Shown here: positions 49,803 through 57,734 of the stretch, piece by piece
Numbering within the stretch: the stretch's first letter is position 1
Layout: each line of letters opens with the position of its first letter
From: G958296245 sp963664035
GTDB lineage: Bacteria > Chloroflexota > Dehalococcoidia > Lucifugimonadales > G958296245
Assembly: GCA_963664035.2 (NCBI GenBank)
Contig: OY760867.2
Coordinates: 2,542,001 to 2,606,000, forward strand
Length of the DNA stretch: 64,000 nt
Direction of reading: 5' to 3'
Translations under genes and position numbers: made by a program
Notes under the pieces: model-generated
Seen by the model: only the letters and a program-made list of their open reading frames with translations
What the model was told of the DNA's origin: nothing
The model's database searches: none

Positions 49803-52072
49803 GGCTGCATGGATTGAAGATACACAACACGCTGACCCATAGCATCTCGCAGATTGCGCCCCTCAACCCGGGAAGGGTGGGCATCTACACGTGCGGCCCC
49901 ACCGTGTACCGAGACGCGCACCTGGGCAACTTCCGGTCATACCTGATGACCGACTGGCTGCGCCGCGCCCTGGAGCTCCAGGGGCTTGCCGTCTACCACG
50001 TCAAGAACATCACCGACGTGGGCCACATGCGCCAGGAGATGCTGGACCAAGGGGAGGACAAGGTCATCGCGGCGGCGCTGGCGGAGGGCAAGACGCCCCA
50101 GCAGATCGCCCAGCACTACACGGAGAGGTTCCTCGAGGATGAGCGGAAGCTGAATATCGAGCCGGCGCACGTCTATCCCAGGGCCACGGCCCACGTGGCG
50201 GACATGATCGCGGTCATCGAGCGCCTTGTGGAGAAGGGCGTTGCCTACGAGGCGAAGGGAAACGTCTACTTCGACGTGGACGGCTTCGCGCCGTACGGCA
50301 AGCTCTCGGGCAACGTCGACGAGCGGGGCCTGCTGGACGGGGTCCGGGTCGAGGCTGACGAGCTGAAGCGCCGCCAGAGGGACTTTGCGCTCTGGAAGGC
50401 GTCGGAGCCGGGAAGGGAACTGAAGTGGGACAGTCCCTGGGGGGAGGGCTTCCCCGGCTGGCACATCGAGTGTACCGCCATGTCGCTCAAGTACCTGGGC
50501 GAGCGGTTCGACATACACACGGGCGGCGTCGATAACATCTTCCCGCACCACGAGGGCGAGATCGCCCAGAGCGACAGCTTCACGGGCGGCCCTGTGGTCA
50601 ACACTTGGCTGCACGGCCAGCATCTACTCGCGGACGGGGTGAAGATGGCGAAGTCGGCGCGCAACTCCTTCATCGTCGCCGACCTGGAGGCGCGGCGCAT
50701 AGAGCCCCTGGCGTTCCGTTACCTGTGCATGACCGCCCGGTACGGCACACGGCTGAACTTCACGTTCGCCTCCCTCAAGGCCGCTCAACGCGCGCTCCAG
50801 CGCCTCCGGAACCGCGTCTGGGAGTGGGGGCTGTCCGGCAACGGCCCCGAGCCCTCCGGGGAGAGCGTCGCGCGCTGGGAGGCACGCTTCACGGAGCGGC
50901 TCAACGACAACCTGGACATGCCGGGAGTCCTCGCGCTGACGTGGGAGCTGGCGGGGTCGGACCTTCCCGGTAGGACGAAGCTGGAGATACTGCTCGGATT
51001 CGATCGGGTTCTCGGCCTGAGCCTCGATCTATCGGCCGACGGCCGCGACGTTCCCGGGGAGGTGTCCGCGGAAGTACGGGAGAGAGAGCTTCTCAGGAAG
51101 CGAGCGCGGCGGCGGGCTGAGCGGGCGGGCGGGGAGGCGCGCAGCGCATACGGGGAGGCGGACGCGCTCAGGGACTCTTTCCTTGCGCGCGGATACGTCG
51201 TCCAGGACACGCGGGCAGGTACCAGGGTCCGTCCCAAGTCCGGGTGGGAGCGGCGCCAGGAGTCGCACCCGGAGGTTTCGTCGCCGGCCGACGTGCCCTC
51301 GCTGCTCTCGCGGCCCGACGCCGTGGACGTGACCATCGGCGTCGTAGCCAACGCCCACGCGCGAGACGTGGAGCGCTGCGCCGCGAGTGCCCTGCGGTGG
51401 GTCGGAGGCCGGCGCGCCGAGGTGGTGGCGGTGGACAACGGCGCGATGGACGGCACGGGAGCCTGGCTGGACGAGATGGCGGCCAGGGAAGACCGCCTCC
51501 GCGTCATACACGCCGACCACCGGCTTGGCGAGGCGGCGGCCCGCAACATCGTCCTCAAGCAGGCCCTCGGCCGCACCATCTTCATGTTCGACACCAGCGT
51601 GGAGGTCACGGGCGACCTCTACGGCCCCATCGACCTCTTGCTCGACCAGGACGGGGTGGGAGTCGCCGGGCCGTACGGGTTGCGGACCGGCGACCTGCAC
51701 CACTTCCACGAGAGCGAAGCCGAGACCGCCAAGGGGGAGGTGGACGCGATGCAGTCCTACTGCTTCGCATTCAGGCGCGAAGCGGTTGCCAGGGTGGGCT
51801 TGATGCGCGAGACCTTCCGCTTCTACCGGAATCTCGACCTCGACTACAGCTTCCAGTTCAAGGACAAGGGCTACCGCATAGTCGCCGATCCCGGCCTTCC
51901 CGTCCGGCGCCACGCCCACAGGGCGTGGGCGGAGTTGGGCGAGGCGGAGCGCGACGAGTTGAGTAGGAAGAACTTCAGGCGGTTCCTGCGCCGGTGGGGA
52001 GGCCGCGAGGACCTGCTGACGGCGGGCCGAGCCTCACACGACGCCCACGGCCACCACGCCGCCGGGAGCTAG
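49799..52072 (+). CDS. cysS: Cysteinyl-tRNA synthetase fused to a GT2-family glycosyltransferase domain
   Basis: A 757-residue protein. Residues 1-395 are a complete CysRS catalytic core: GRVGIYTCGPTVYRDAHLGN with a zinc Cys and the HLGN form of HIGH, NITDVGHMRQE, FPGWHIECTAMS, FDIHTGGVDNIFPHHEGEIAQ and KMAKSARN in place of KMSKS. The short C-terminal region of CysRS (to about 480) follows. From about residue 508 a second domain begins, VDVTIGVVANAHARDVERCAASAL, then VVAVDNGAMDGTGAW and LGEAAARNIVLKQALGRTIFMFD. These are GT2 marks, with EFRK-type RNLDLDYSFQFKDKGYR near the end. The frame is continuous through the junction. GTG 49799 overlaps the pyk stop. Confidence 0.92.
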   Translation: MRLHGLKIHNTLTHSISQIAPLNPGRVGIYTCGPTVYRDAHLGNFRSYLMTDWLRRALELQGLAVYHVKNITDVGHMRQEMLDQGEDKVIAAALAEGKTPQQIAQHYTERFLEDERKLNIEPAHVYPRATAHVADMIAVIERLVEKGVAYEAKGNVYFDVDGFAPYGKLSGNVDERGLLDGVRVEADELKRRQRDFALWKASEPGRELKWDSPWGEGFPGWHIECTAMSLKYLGERFDIHTGGVDNIFPHHEGEIAQSDSFTGGPVVNTWLHGQHLLADGVKMAKSARNSFIVADLEARRIEPLAFRYLCMTARYGTRLNFTFASLKAAQRALQRLRNRVWEWGLSGNGPEPSGESVARWEARFTERLNDNLDMPGVLALTWELAGSDLPGRTKLEILLGFDRVLGLSLDLSADGRDVPGEVSAEVRERELLRKRARRRAERAGGEARSAYGEADALRDSFLARGYVVQDTRAGTRVRPKSGWERRQESHPEVSSPADVPSLLSRPDAVDVTIGVVANAHARDVERCAASALRWVGGRRAEVVAVDNGAMDGTGAWLDEMAAREDRLRVIHADHRLGEAAARNIVLKQALGRTIFMFDTSVEVTGDLYGPIDLLLDQDGVGVAGPYGLRTGDLHHFHESEAETAKGEVDAMQSYCFAFRREAVARVGLMRETFRFYRNLDLDYSFQFKDKGYRIVADPGLPVRRHAHRAWAELGEAERDELSRKNFRRFLRRWGGREDLLTAGRASHDAHGHHAAGS

Positions 52073-52083
52073 CGAGATCGAGC

Positions 52084-52959
52084 ATGGCAGTCATACGCAG
52101 CCTGCTGTTCGTACCGGGCAACCGTACCCGGATGTTAGAGAAGGCGTTGGGGCTCAGGCCCGACGCCTATGTTCCCGACATGGAGGACTCGGTGCCGCCG
52201 GCCGAGAAGGCCAACGCCCGCGCAGTCACGGCGTCGATGCTTCCCAGGCTGGCCTCCGAGGGGCCCCTCGTCATACCGCGCGTCAACTCGTTGGGCACCG
52301 GGTTGCTGGAGGATGACCTGGAAGCGGTCGTGGGGCCGAATATCTACGGGATCTCGGTGGGCAAGATCGCCTCGCCGGAAGACATCGGGGCCGTATCGTC
52401 CGTCCTGGAGAGGCTGGAAGCCCTGGCCGGCCTGGAGACAGGCGCCGTGAAGCTGGTGCCCTGGATAGAGACCGCCCTTGGCGTCGTCAACGCCTTCCCG
52501 ATTTGCGCCGCGTCGCGCCGCATCGCCGGCGTCGCGTTCGGCGCGGAGGACTTCACCGCCGACATGGGCATAGGGCGCACGCCGGACCAGTCCGAGGTCG
52601 ACTACCCCCGGCGGGTGGTATGCGTCGCGGCGCAGGCCGCGGGCGTACCGGCGTTGGACACCCCGTACTTCACCCTGCGCGCCCCCGAGGGTCTGCGGAG
52701 CGACGCCGCGGCGGCGAGGGCATTCGGGTTCAGGGGCAAGTTCGCCATCCACCCGGAGCAGATAGGGGTGATCAACGAGACGTTCTCGCCGTCCGGCGAG
52801 GAGATCGAGTACGCCCGGCGCGTCATTGCCGCCTTCGAGGAGGCGGAGCGCAGGGGCACGGCGGCGACGTCGCTCGACGGCAAGGTGGTCGACGTCCCGG
52901 TGGTCGAGCGGGCCAGGGGCCTCCTGGCGCTGGCCGAGGAGACGGGGGGAGTCCCGTAA
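52084..52959 (+). CDS. HpcH/HpaI (CitE-like) aldolase/lyase
   Basis: A 291-residue TIM-barrel lyase of the CitE/malyl-CoA lyase group. Visible marks: SLLFVPGNRTRMLEKAL with the CoA-binding Arg, DAYVPDMEDSVPPAEKANAR with metal ligands, RVNSLGTGLLEDDL, IETALGVVNA with a ligand Glu, and AFGAEDFTADMGI with the ligand Asp. Near the end KFAIHPEQIGVINETFSPS is typical. It probably cleaves or forms a beta-hydroxyacyl-CoA (malyl-CoA, citramalyl-CoA or similar); the exact substrate is open. It starts 11 bases after the cysS fusion, and its stop overlaps the folB ATG by one base. Confidence 0.88.
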   Translation: MAVIRSLLFVPGNRTRMLEKALGLRPDAYVPDMEDSVPPAEKANARAVTASMLPRLASEGPLVIPRVNSLGTGLLEDDLEAVVGPNIYGISVGKIASPEDIGAVSSVLERLEALAGLETGAVKLVPWIETALGVVNAFPICAASRRIAGVAFGAEDFTADMGIGRTPDQSEVDYPRRVVCVAAQAAGVPALDTPYFTLRAPEGLRSDAAAARAFGFRGKFAIHPEQIGVINETFSPSGEEIEYARRVIAAFEEAERRGTAATSLDGKVVDVPVVERARGLLALAEETGGVP

Positions 52960-53324
52960 TGGCCGGCGACAGGATACAGCTTGCGGGGATGGTCTTCTAC
53001 GGCTACCACGGCGCGAGGCTCGCCGAACGGGAGCTTGGCCAGCGCTTCATCGTCGACCTGGAGCTGGAGATGGACCTGTCGGTTGCCGGCAGGACGGACT
53101 CCCTCGCGGACACCGTCAGCTACTCCTCGGTCTATACTCTCGTGAAGGAAGTTATGGAAGAGGGCAGCCGTAGCCTGCTGGAGAGCCTCGCCGAGACGAT
53201 AGCCGGCCTCATCCTGGAGCGTTTCGAGGTGGACGCCGTCCACGTGGCGGTGAAGAAACCGCAGGTGCCGATACAGGGCAGCGTCATGAGCCACGCCGCC
53301 GTGGAGATTACGCGGCGCAGATAG
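52959..53324 (+). CDS. folB: Dihydroneopterin aldolase
   Basis: FolB converts dihydroneopterin to 6-hydroxymethyl-dihydropterin in folate synthesis. The 121-residue protein shows RIQLAGMVFYGYHGARLAE with the catalytic Tyr/His/Glu region, FIVDLELEMDL, DSLADTVSYSSVY, RSLLESLAETIAGLIL, VHVAVKKPQVPIQG with the catalytic Lys, and a final VEITRR. The ATG at 52959 overlaps the stop of the preceding gene (TAATG). No other folate genes are adjacent. Length is normal for the family. Confidence 0.95.
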   Translation: MAGDRIQLAGMVFYGYHGARLAERELGQRFIVDLELEMDLSVAGRTDSLADTVSYSSVYTLVKEVMEEGSRSLLESLAETIAGLILERFEVDAVHVAVKKPQVPIQGSVMSHAAVEITRRR

Positions 53325-53335
53325 CGGAGAGCGCC

Positions 53336-53692
53336 TCAGAGCACCATCGGCAGGGGGCGGAGCTCCCTGCGCAGGGAGTCCAGCGCAAGGCCGAGCGATT
53401 CCAGCGTCGTAGCGCCCAGCAGGCTGCTGTCCCCCTCTTCGCCGAAGATGACGTCGGCGACCCCTACACGCTCGCCGTACCGGAATACGGCCCCTCCCTG
53501 CTGCCGGTGGACCCTGCTGCCGTCTGCAAGACGATACTCATGCTCGGTCAGTGGGACGATTCCAAGCCTCGTCAGGACTGGACGTGGCACTACGGAGTGG
53601 ATGGCGCCCGAGTCTATCAGGAACTCGATCTCCTCGGTGTTGTCCGGGTCGGACGGGTTGGCAACGCTCAGGATCAAATACGTCAGTCCCAT
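53336..53692 (-). CDS. Retropepsin-like aspartic protease (clan AA)
   Basis: A 118-residue single-domain protein. The active-site signature is EFLIDSGAIHSVVPRPVL (Asp-Ser-Gly), about residue 27. A flap region follows (EYRLADGSRVHRQQGGAVF), and the second psi-like motif is DSSLLGATTLESLGLALD. These are the marks of the small clan AA aspartic proteases (AF_0612-like group) that act as homodimers. Substrate unknown. It is convergent with folB (12 bases) and co-directional with the BNR-repeat gene 62 bases upstream. Confidence 0.82.
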   Translation of the reverse strand: MGLTYLILSVANPSDPDNTEEIEFLIDSGAIHSVVPRPVLTRLGIVPLTEHEYRLADGSRVHRQQGGAVFRYGERVGVADVIFGEEGDSSLLGATTLESLGLALDSLRRELRPLPMVL

Positions 53693-53754
53693 TGTGTGGC
53701 CTCCTCAACGTAACTCATTCTAACCGAAAGCCCGACGCGGCGCGGGGTCCTGAC

Positions 53755-54939
53755 CTATGAGCGTGTGGCCTGAGCGGGCGCCCCGCCGTGTAGGTCCATC
53801 GCGAGGTCTTGAAAGCTACGGATGCGGTGGACCGTAACGAGGTCCGCGTTGTGCTGGTCGCCGGAGTCTCGGCTCGTCCGTGACATGACGACGAGGTCGT
53901 CCCCGTCGACGACCGCGCTGGGGTACATGAAGCTCTTCACCACGCTGTCGGGCCAGCGGGCTACGCAGCCGGCGGGGAACCAGTTCAGGCAGTCGATGCT
54001 GTAGTGCAGGAAGAGCCAGCGCCTCTCGTTCCCCGATGGGCCGTGCTGGGACTTCGGCCAGCGGTCTCCCCATCCCAACAGGTCCTGCGAGTTTGTGACG
54101 AGGTTGCTGAGCATCCAGTACGTGCGGCTCGGCCGGTCCTGCACCACGAAGAACTTGCACTGGCCGCCAGGCCATGACGAGAACTGGGTGAAGCTCAGAA
54201 GGCGTTTCCCCGGGTCGTAGTCGAGGACGGCGGCCACGTTGGCGCTGGCGTAGCGGTCGATGACGCAGCGCGTGAAGACCCGGATGCGTCCGGCGACCTC
54301 CACCGTGTTGGGTTCGAGCCATAGCGGCGACCGCGCTCCCGGCGCGGCGTCCCGAGTTGCCGCGTAGAGCTTCCTCGTCATCGAGTCGGGCAGGGCGGGT
54401 TCTGGTACGACGTTGGACAGGCTCCAGGAGCGAGGCTCCATGGGCGGCTTCCCGTGCTCCAGCCGCGCCATCACCTTGCCGTAGCAGCGCCGCCCTTCCA
54501 TTGAGTAGTCCATCGCCCAGTATGTGGCGTCCGGCCGCGTCAGCATGGGCGTGGAGATGTTCCATACGGGCGCTTCCAGGACTGTCACGGGGGGCGTCCA
54601 GGTCAGCCCGCCGTCCTCGGAGGCGACTATCTGGAAGTCCCGGTGGCTCTTCTCCTGCACGAACATGAAGAGACGCCCGTCGACTACGAACGGGGCCGCG
54701 TCGGCGTATGGGAGCTCGGCGACTTCGTCCCACGTCCGTCCGCCGTCGCCGCTCCGGGCGACCCTGGTGGACTGGCGTCCGCCGAAGCGCATGAACTGCC
54801 ACTGCGGCGCGGCGACGATCAGGGTGCCGTCGTCCACCCGGGTCATGCCCGGGTCGTGGAAGAAGTATTGCTCGGCGTTGGGTACCTGCAGGGCCACGGA
54901 ATGGCTCTGGGCCAGGGGTTCGACGTTGGGATTGGGCAT
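53755..54939 (-). CDS. BNR/Asp-box sialidase-like protein
   Basis: A 394-residue beta-propeller protein. Two Asp-boxes are clear, SGDGGRTWDE and SEDGGLTWTP, each at a blade turn. Further blade strands include FVVDGRLFMFVQE, TYWAMDYSMEGRRCYG and YPSAVVDGDDLVVMSRTSRD; the latter resembles the third Arg segment of the exo-alpha-sialidase family. No signal peptide is visible, so it is probably cytoplasmic. It diverges from the ABC binding-protein gene, whose operon holds glycoside-hydrolase-like proteins, suggesting a common role in glycan use. Which sugar it acts on cannot be told. Confidence 0.83.
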   Translation of the reverse strand: MPNPNVEPLAQSHSVALQVPNAEQYFFHDPGMTRVDDGTLIVAAPQWQFMRFGGRQSTRVARSGDGGRTWDEVAELPYADAAPFVVDGRLFMFVQEKSHRDFQIVASEDGGLTWTPPVTVLEAPVWNISTPMLTRPDATYWAMDYSMEGRRCYGKVMARLEHGKPPMEPRSWSLSNVVPEPALPDSMTRKLYAATRDAAPGARSPLWLEPNTVEVAGRIRVFTRCVIDRYASANVAAVLDYDPGKRLLSFTQFSSWPGGQCKFFVVQDRPSRTYWMLSNLVTNSQDLLGWGDRWPKSQHGPSGNERRWLFLHYSIDCLNWFPAGCVARWPDSVVKSFMYPSAVVDGDDLVVMSRTSRDSGDQHNADLVTVHRIRSFQDLAMDLHGGAPAQATRS

Positions 54940-54981
54940 GGCGGCGACCTCGTTTGCGGTAGGCCCCGGATGTTACACAAC

Positions 54982-55010
54982 TTGACAACCAAGGGCAGGC
55001 GTGATTTGAT
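54982..55010 (+). promoter_or_regulatory. Promoter of the ABC uptake operon
   Basis: TTGACA (54982-54987), a 17-bp spacer and TTTGAT (55005-55010) lie in the gap between the divergent BNR gene and the binding-protein gene, about 70 bases before the ATG at 55089. Confidence 0.6.
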
Positions 55011-55088
55011 TCCGCCAACTTGGGGGCGCGGATACGAAGCATGGTTCGGTCCGCAGGTCCCGGGAATACGTGTTCTTGGAGGGTGTTT

Positions 55089-57218
55089 ATGCGTTCCAGC
55101 GGCTTGAAGTTGATACTGGCCTCGCTCGCCGTCCTGACCCTGCTGGGGGCGATGGCCTGCGGCGAAAGGGAAGTGATCAAGGAGGTGCCTGTGGAGGTGG
55201 TGGTGGAGAGAGAGGTGGTCAAGGAGGTGCAGGTGCCGGGCGAGACGATCGTGGTGAAGGAGGAGATTGTCAAAGAGGTGCCTGTGGAAGTGGTGGTGGA
55301 AAAAGAGGTCCTCAAGACCGTAGAGGTGCCGGTGGAGAGGGTGGTGGAGAAAGAGGTGGTCAAAGAGGTGCCTGTAGAGGTGGTGGTGGAGAAGGAGGTC
55401 GTCAAGACCGTAGAGGTGCCGGTGGAGAGGGTGGTGGAGAAAGAGGTGGTCAAGGAGGTCGAGGTAGAGGTGGTGGTGGAGAAGGAAGTGGTGAAGGAGG
55501 TCCCGAAGGAGGTTGTGGTCACCAAGGAGGTGGTCAAGGAGGTCCCGAAGGAGGTCGTGGTCACCAAGGAGGTGGTCAAGGAGGTGGTCAAGGAGGTCGT
55601 GGTCGAGGTCCCGGCGATGGTCGAGAAGGTGCTCAGGTACAGGGTCCCCTTCCAGGAGATCAAGTGGGTGCCTCACTCCGCGGTCAACGAGATCGTCGGC
55701 CTCATAGGCAACCACACCTTCTCGAGTTTCATGCAGCCCGATCCCATAAGGCGCAGGTACGTTCCTGAGCTGGCCGAGCGGTGGGAGCTGAGCGAAGACG
55801 GCATGGAGACCACCTTCTACCTGCGCAAGAACGCCTTCTTCCACGACGGCGAGCAGGTGACGGCTGAGGACGTCAGGTTCACCTACCTGTCCAGGCTGCA
55901 CTCGGAGACGCCGAACAACGGGACCGGAGGCCTGCCCGAGATCATCAAGGGCGCCAAAGCCTACTTCGACGGCGAGGCGGACGACATCCCAGGCATCGTG
56001 ATCGTGGACGACTTCACGGTGAAGTTCATCCACGAGTTCCCCACGGGTGACCTGCTCGCAGGCTCCGGCTTCGACATCTTGCCTGAGCACGTCGTTGGAC
56101 AGATCCCGCCGGCGGACATAAACGAGCACGAATTCTTCAGGACCGTGATGTTGGGGTCCGGCCCCTACAAGTTCATCAGGCACGAGGTCGACCAGTTCGT
56201 AGAGCTCGAGGCCGATCCCAACTACTTCCTGGGCAAGCCCCGCATCGACCGGGTCCTGATGATCACCATGCCGTCGAACGACGCGGCGCAGATCGCCCTG
56301 CAGAGAGGGGAGATCGACACCACGTTGGCCGGTGACGGCCTGCTGTCGGAAGAGGGCATGGCGGCGATGCTCTTGGACGACCGGTTCGACGTTTACGGCA
56401 TCGCGGGTACCAACAGCCGTGGCTATGCCTTCAACACCAGCCACGAGCTCGTCAGTGACGTCAGGGTGCGCCAGGCGTGGTTCCACGCCCTCGACAGGGA
56501 GGCGCTGATAAAGCTGTCCCTGAAGGGCGGCCTGGGCCAGGTCAACAACACGATCATGTGGGAGCCCGAGCACAACACGCCGGAGATGTACACGGCTTAC
56601 GAGTACAACCCCGAGAAGGCTAGGCAGCTCCTGGCCGATGCCGGATGGGACCCCAGTGTAACCGTCCCGGTGGCTACGCCCAGCTTCGTCGTCGGCAACA
56701 CGGCCGGCGAGGCGCAGGTAGCCGCCGAGCAGCAGATGCTGGCCGCGGTCGGCATCAACGTGGACTACATCATCGACGAGATAGCGCCGTGGGTGGCGAA
56801 GTACTACGAGAGCGAGCCGCCGGACTACGTAGTGGCGCGCGTGGGCGGCTGGGGACCCTCGGTGGAAGGCGCCAGGCACCAGTGGCACACGGATGGCGGC
56901 GGCGGATGCCCCAACGTGATCTGCAATGCGGAGCTCGACGCCGTCCTCGACAGGTTGCCCAGGGCCCTTACCAAGGCCGAGAAGGACGCCATCGGGCTTG
57001 AGATAAATCAGGTGCTCTTCCAGGAGATCCCGATAGTCACCCTGTTCATAGGCACGGCCATGTTCCCGGTCCGGTCTAGCGTGAGGATCCCGGGATTCGG
57101 CCTCCCGCAGCGTCCCCAGGCGACGACCTTCGAGGAGATGCAGCTTACGCCGAGGTTCTGCTACAACTGCTGGTGGTTCTACCGCCTCGAGCAGTACGAC
57201 ATCATCGAGGAGAGCTAG
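55089..57218 (+). CDS. ABC transporter substrate-binding lipoprotein (SBP_bac_5) with VEKEVV repeat stalk
   Basis: A 709-residue binding protein of the DppA/OppA type. The lipobox is LLGAMACG (about residue 24). Residues 26-180 are a repeat of EVPVEVVVEKEVVK and TVEVPVERVVEKEVVK units (14-16 residues), probably an extended stalk. The SBP domain follows: VPELAERWELSEDGMETTFYLRKNAFFHDGE, TAEDVRFTYLSR, FEFP-like FIHEFPTG, and VRQAWFHALDREALIKLSLKG. It presents oligopeptides, sugars or related solutes to the permeases at 60174-62057. ATG 55089 is the only start that keeps the signal peptide. A 13-bp stem terminator follows the gene. Confidence 0.9.
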   Translation: MRSSGLKLILASLAVLTLLGAMACGEREVIKEVPVEVVVEREVVKEVQVPGETIVVKEEIVKEVPVEVVVEKEVLKTVEVPVERVVEKEVVKEVPVEVVVEKEVVKTVEVPVERVVEKEVVKEVEVEVVVEKEVVKEVPKEVVVTKEVVKEVPKEVVVTKEVVKEVVKEVVVEVPAMVEKVLRYRVPFQEIKWVPHSAVNEIVGLIGNHTFSSFMQPDPIRRRYVPELAERWELSEDGMETTFYLRKNAFFHDGEQVTAEDVRFTYLSRLHSETPNNGTGGLPEIIKGAKAYFDGEADDIPGIVIVDDFTVKFIHEFPTGDLLAGSGFDILPEHVVGQIPPADINEHEFFRTVMLGSGPYKFIRHEVDQFVELEADPNYFLGKPRIDRVLMITMPSNDAAQIALQRGEIDTTLAGDGLLSEEGMAAMLLDDRFDVYGIAGTNSRGYAFNTSHELVSDVRVRQAWFHALDREALIKLSLKGGLGQVNNTIMWEPEHNTPEMYTAYEYNPEKARQLLADAGWDPSVTVPVATPSFVVGNTAGEAQVAAEQQMLAAVGINVDYIIDEIAPWVAKYYESEPPDYVVARVGGWGPSVEGARHQWHTDGGGGCPNVICNAELDAVLDRLPRALTKAEKDAIGLEINQVLFQEIPIVTLFIGTAMFPVRSSVRIPGFGLPQRPQATTFEEMQLTPRFCYNCWWFYRLEQYDIIEES

Positions 57219-57258
57219 GCATCAGGCGTAGCGGCTAGCAAGTCATAGGCAACGTTGG

Positions 57259-57300
57259 AGCCGGCCTGGCAGATATCCCATATTTGCCAGGCCGGCTGTC
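57259..57300 (+). terminator. Terminator-like hairpin after the binding-protein gene
   Basis: AGCCGGCCTGGCA (57259-57271) and its perfect complement TGCCAGGCCGGCT (57285-57297) form a 13-bp stem with a 13-base loop, followed by a weak T-rich TGTCTTG. It may lower downstream expression relative to the binding protein, a common arrangement in ABC operons. Confidence 0.65.
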
Positions 57301-57327
57301 TTGCGCCCATACGGGAGTGGACCCTGC

Positions 57328-57705
57328 ATGGTGACGATAACGCGCCAACCGATAGAGGACCACCAGGTCCATAGCCAGCGGTTGATTCGACACGCGGAAG
57401 AACAGCTTGCGGCGGGTGACAGGCTGCAGGCTTCGGAAAAAGCATGGGGAGCCGTCGCCCATGGCCTCAAAGTCATCGCGGCCCGTAGAGGGTGGCGATA
57501 TCGCACCCATGCGGATGTCTTTAGGATGGCTGAGCGCCTGGCCGCTGAGATGGACGAACCGGAAGTGGAGACACTGGTACTGGTCGCCAATCAGATGCAT
57601 CAGAACTTCTATGACGACGCGATGTCTGAGGACCTCATTCGTCGGAACATCGATAAAGTGAAGGCGTTGTTGGACCTGCTAAGACGGGCTGCCAGCCCCG
57701 CATAG
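57328..57705 (+). CDS. PaREP1-like helical protein
   Basis: A 125-residue all-helical protein: HSQRLIRHAEEQLAAGDRLQASEKAWGAVAHGLKVIAARRGW, then THADVFRMAERLAAE and ANQMHQNFYDDAMSEDLIRRNIDKVKALLDLL. The pattern E-x-L-x-x-G-D-x-x-Q-A-S-E-K-x-W-G-A is that of the PaREP1/PaREP8 family, related to HEPN domains, of unknown function. ATG 57328 is preferred over the upstream frame. It lies between the terminator-like hairpin and the first GH-like gene. Its role in the uptake operon is unclear; it could be an independent HEPN-type protein. Confidence 0.75.
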   Translation: MVTITRQPIEDHQVHSQRLIRHAEEQLAAGDRLQASEKAWGAVAHGLKVIAARRGWRYRTHADVFRMAERLAAEMDEPEVETLVLVANQMHQNFYDDAMSEDLIRRNIDKVKALLDLLRRAASPA

Positions 57706-57734
57706 AGAGGACGCGAAAGGTCAGGGCATTCGCA

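Noticed and set aside
53816..55663. Ser/Thr-rich 615-residue frame antisense to the binding-protein stalk
   Set aside because: It is the complement of the VEKEVV repeat and of the BNR gene in another frame; a repetitive GC-rich coding strand gives long open complements.
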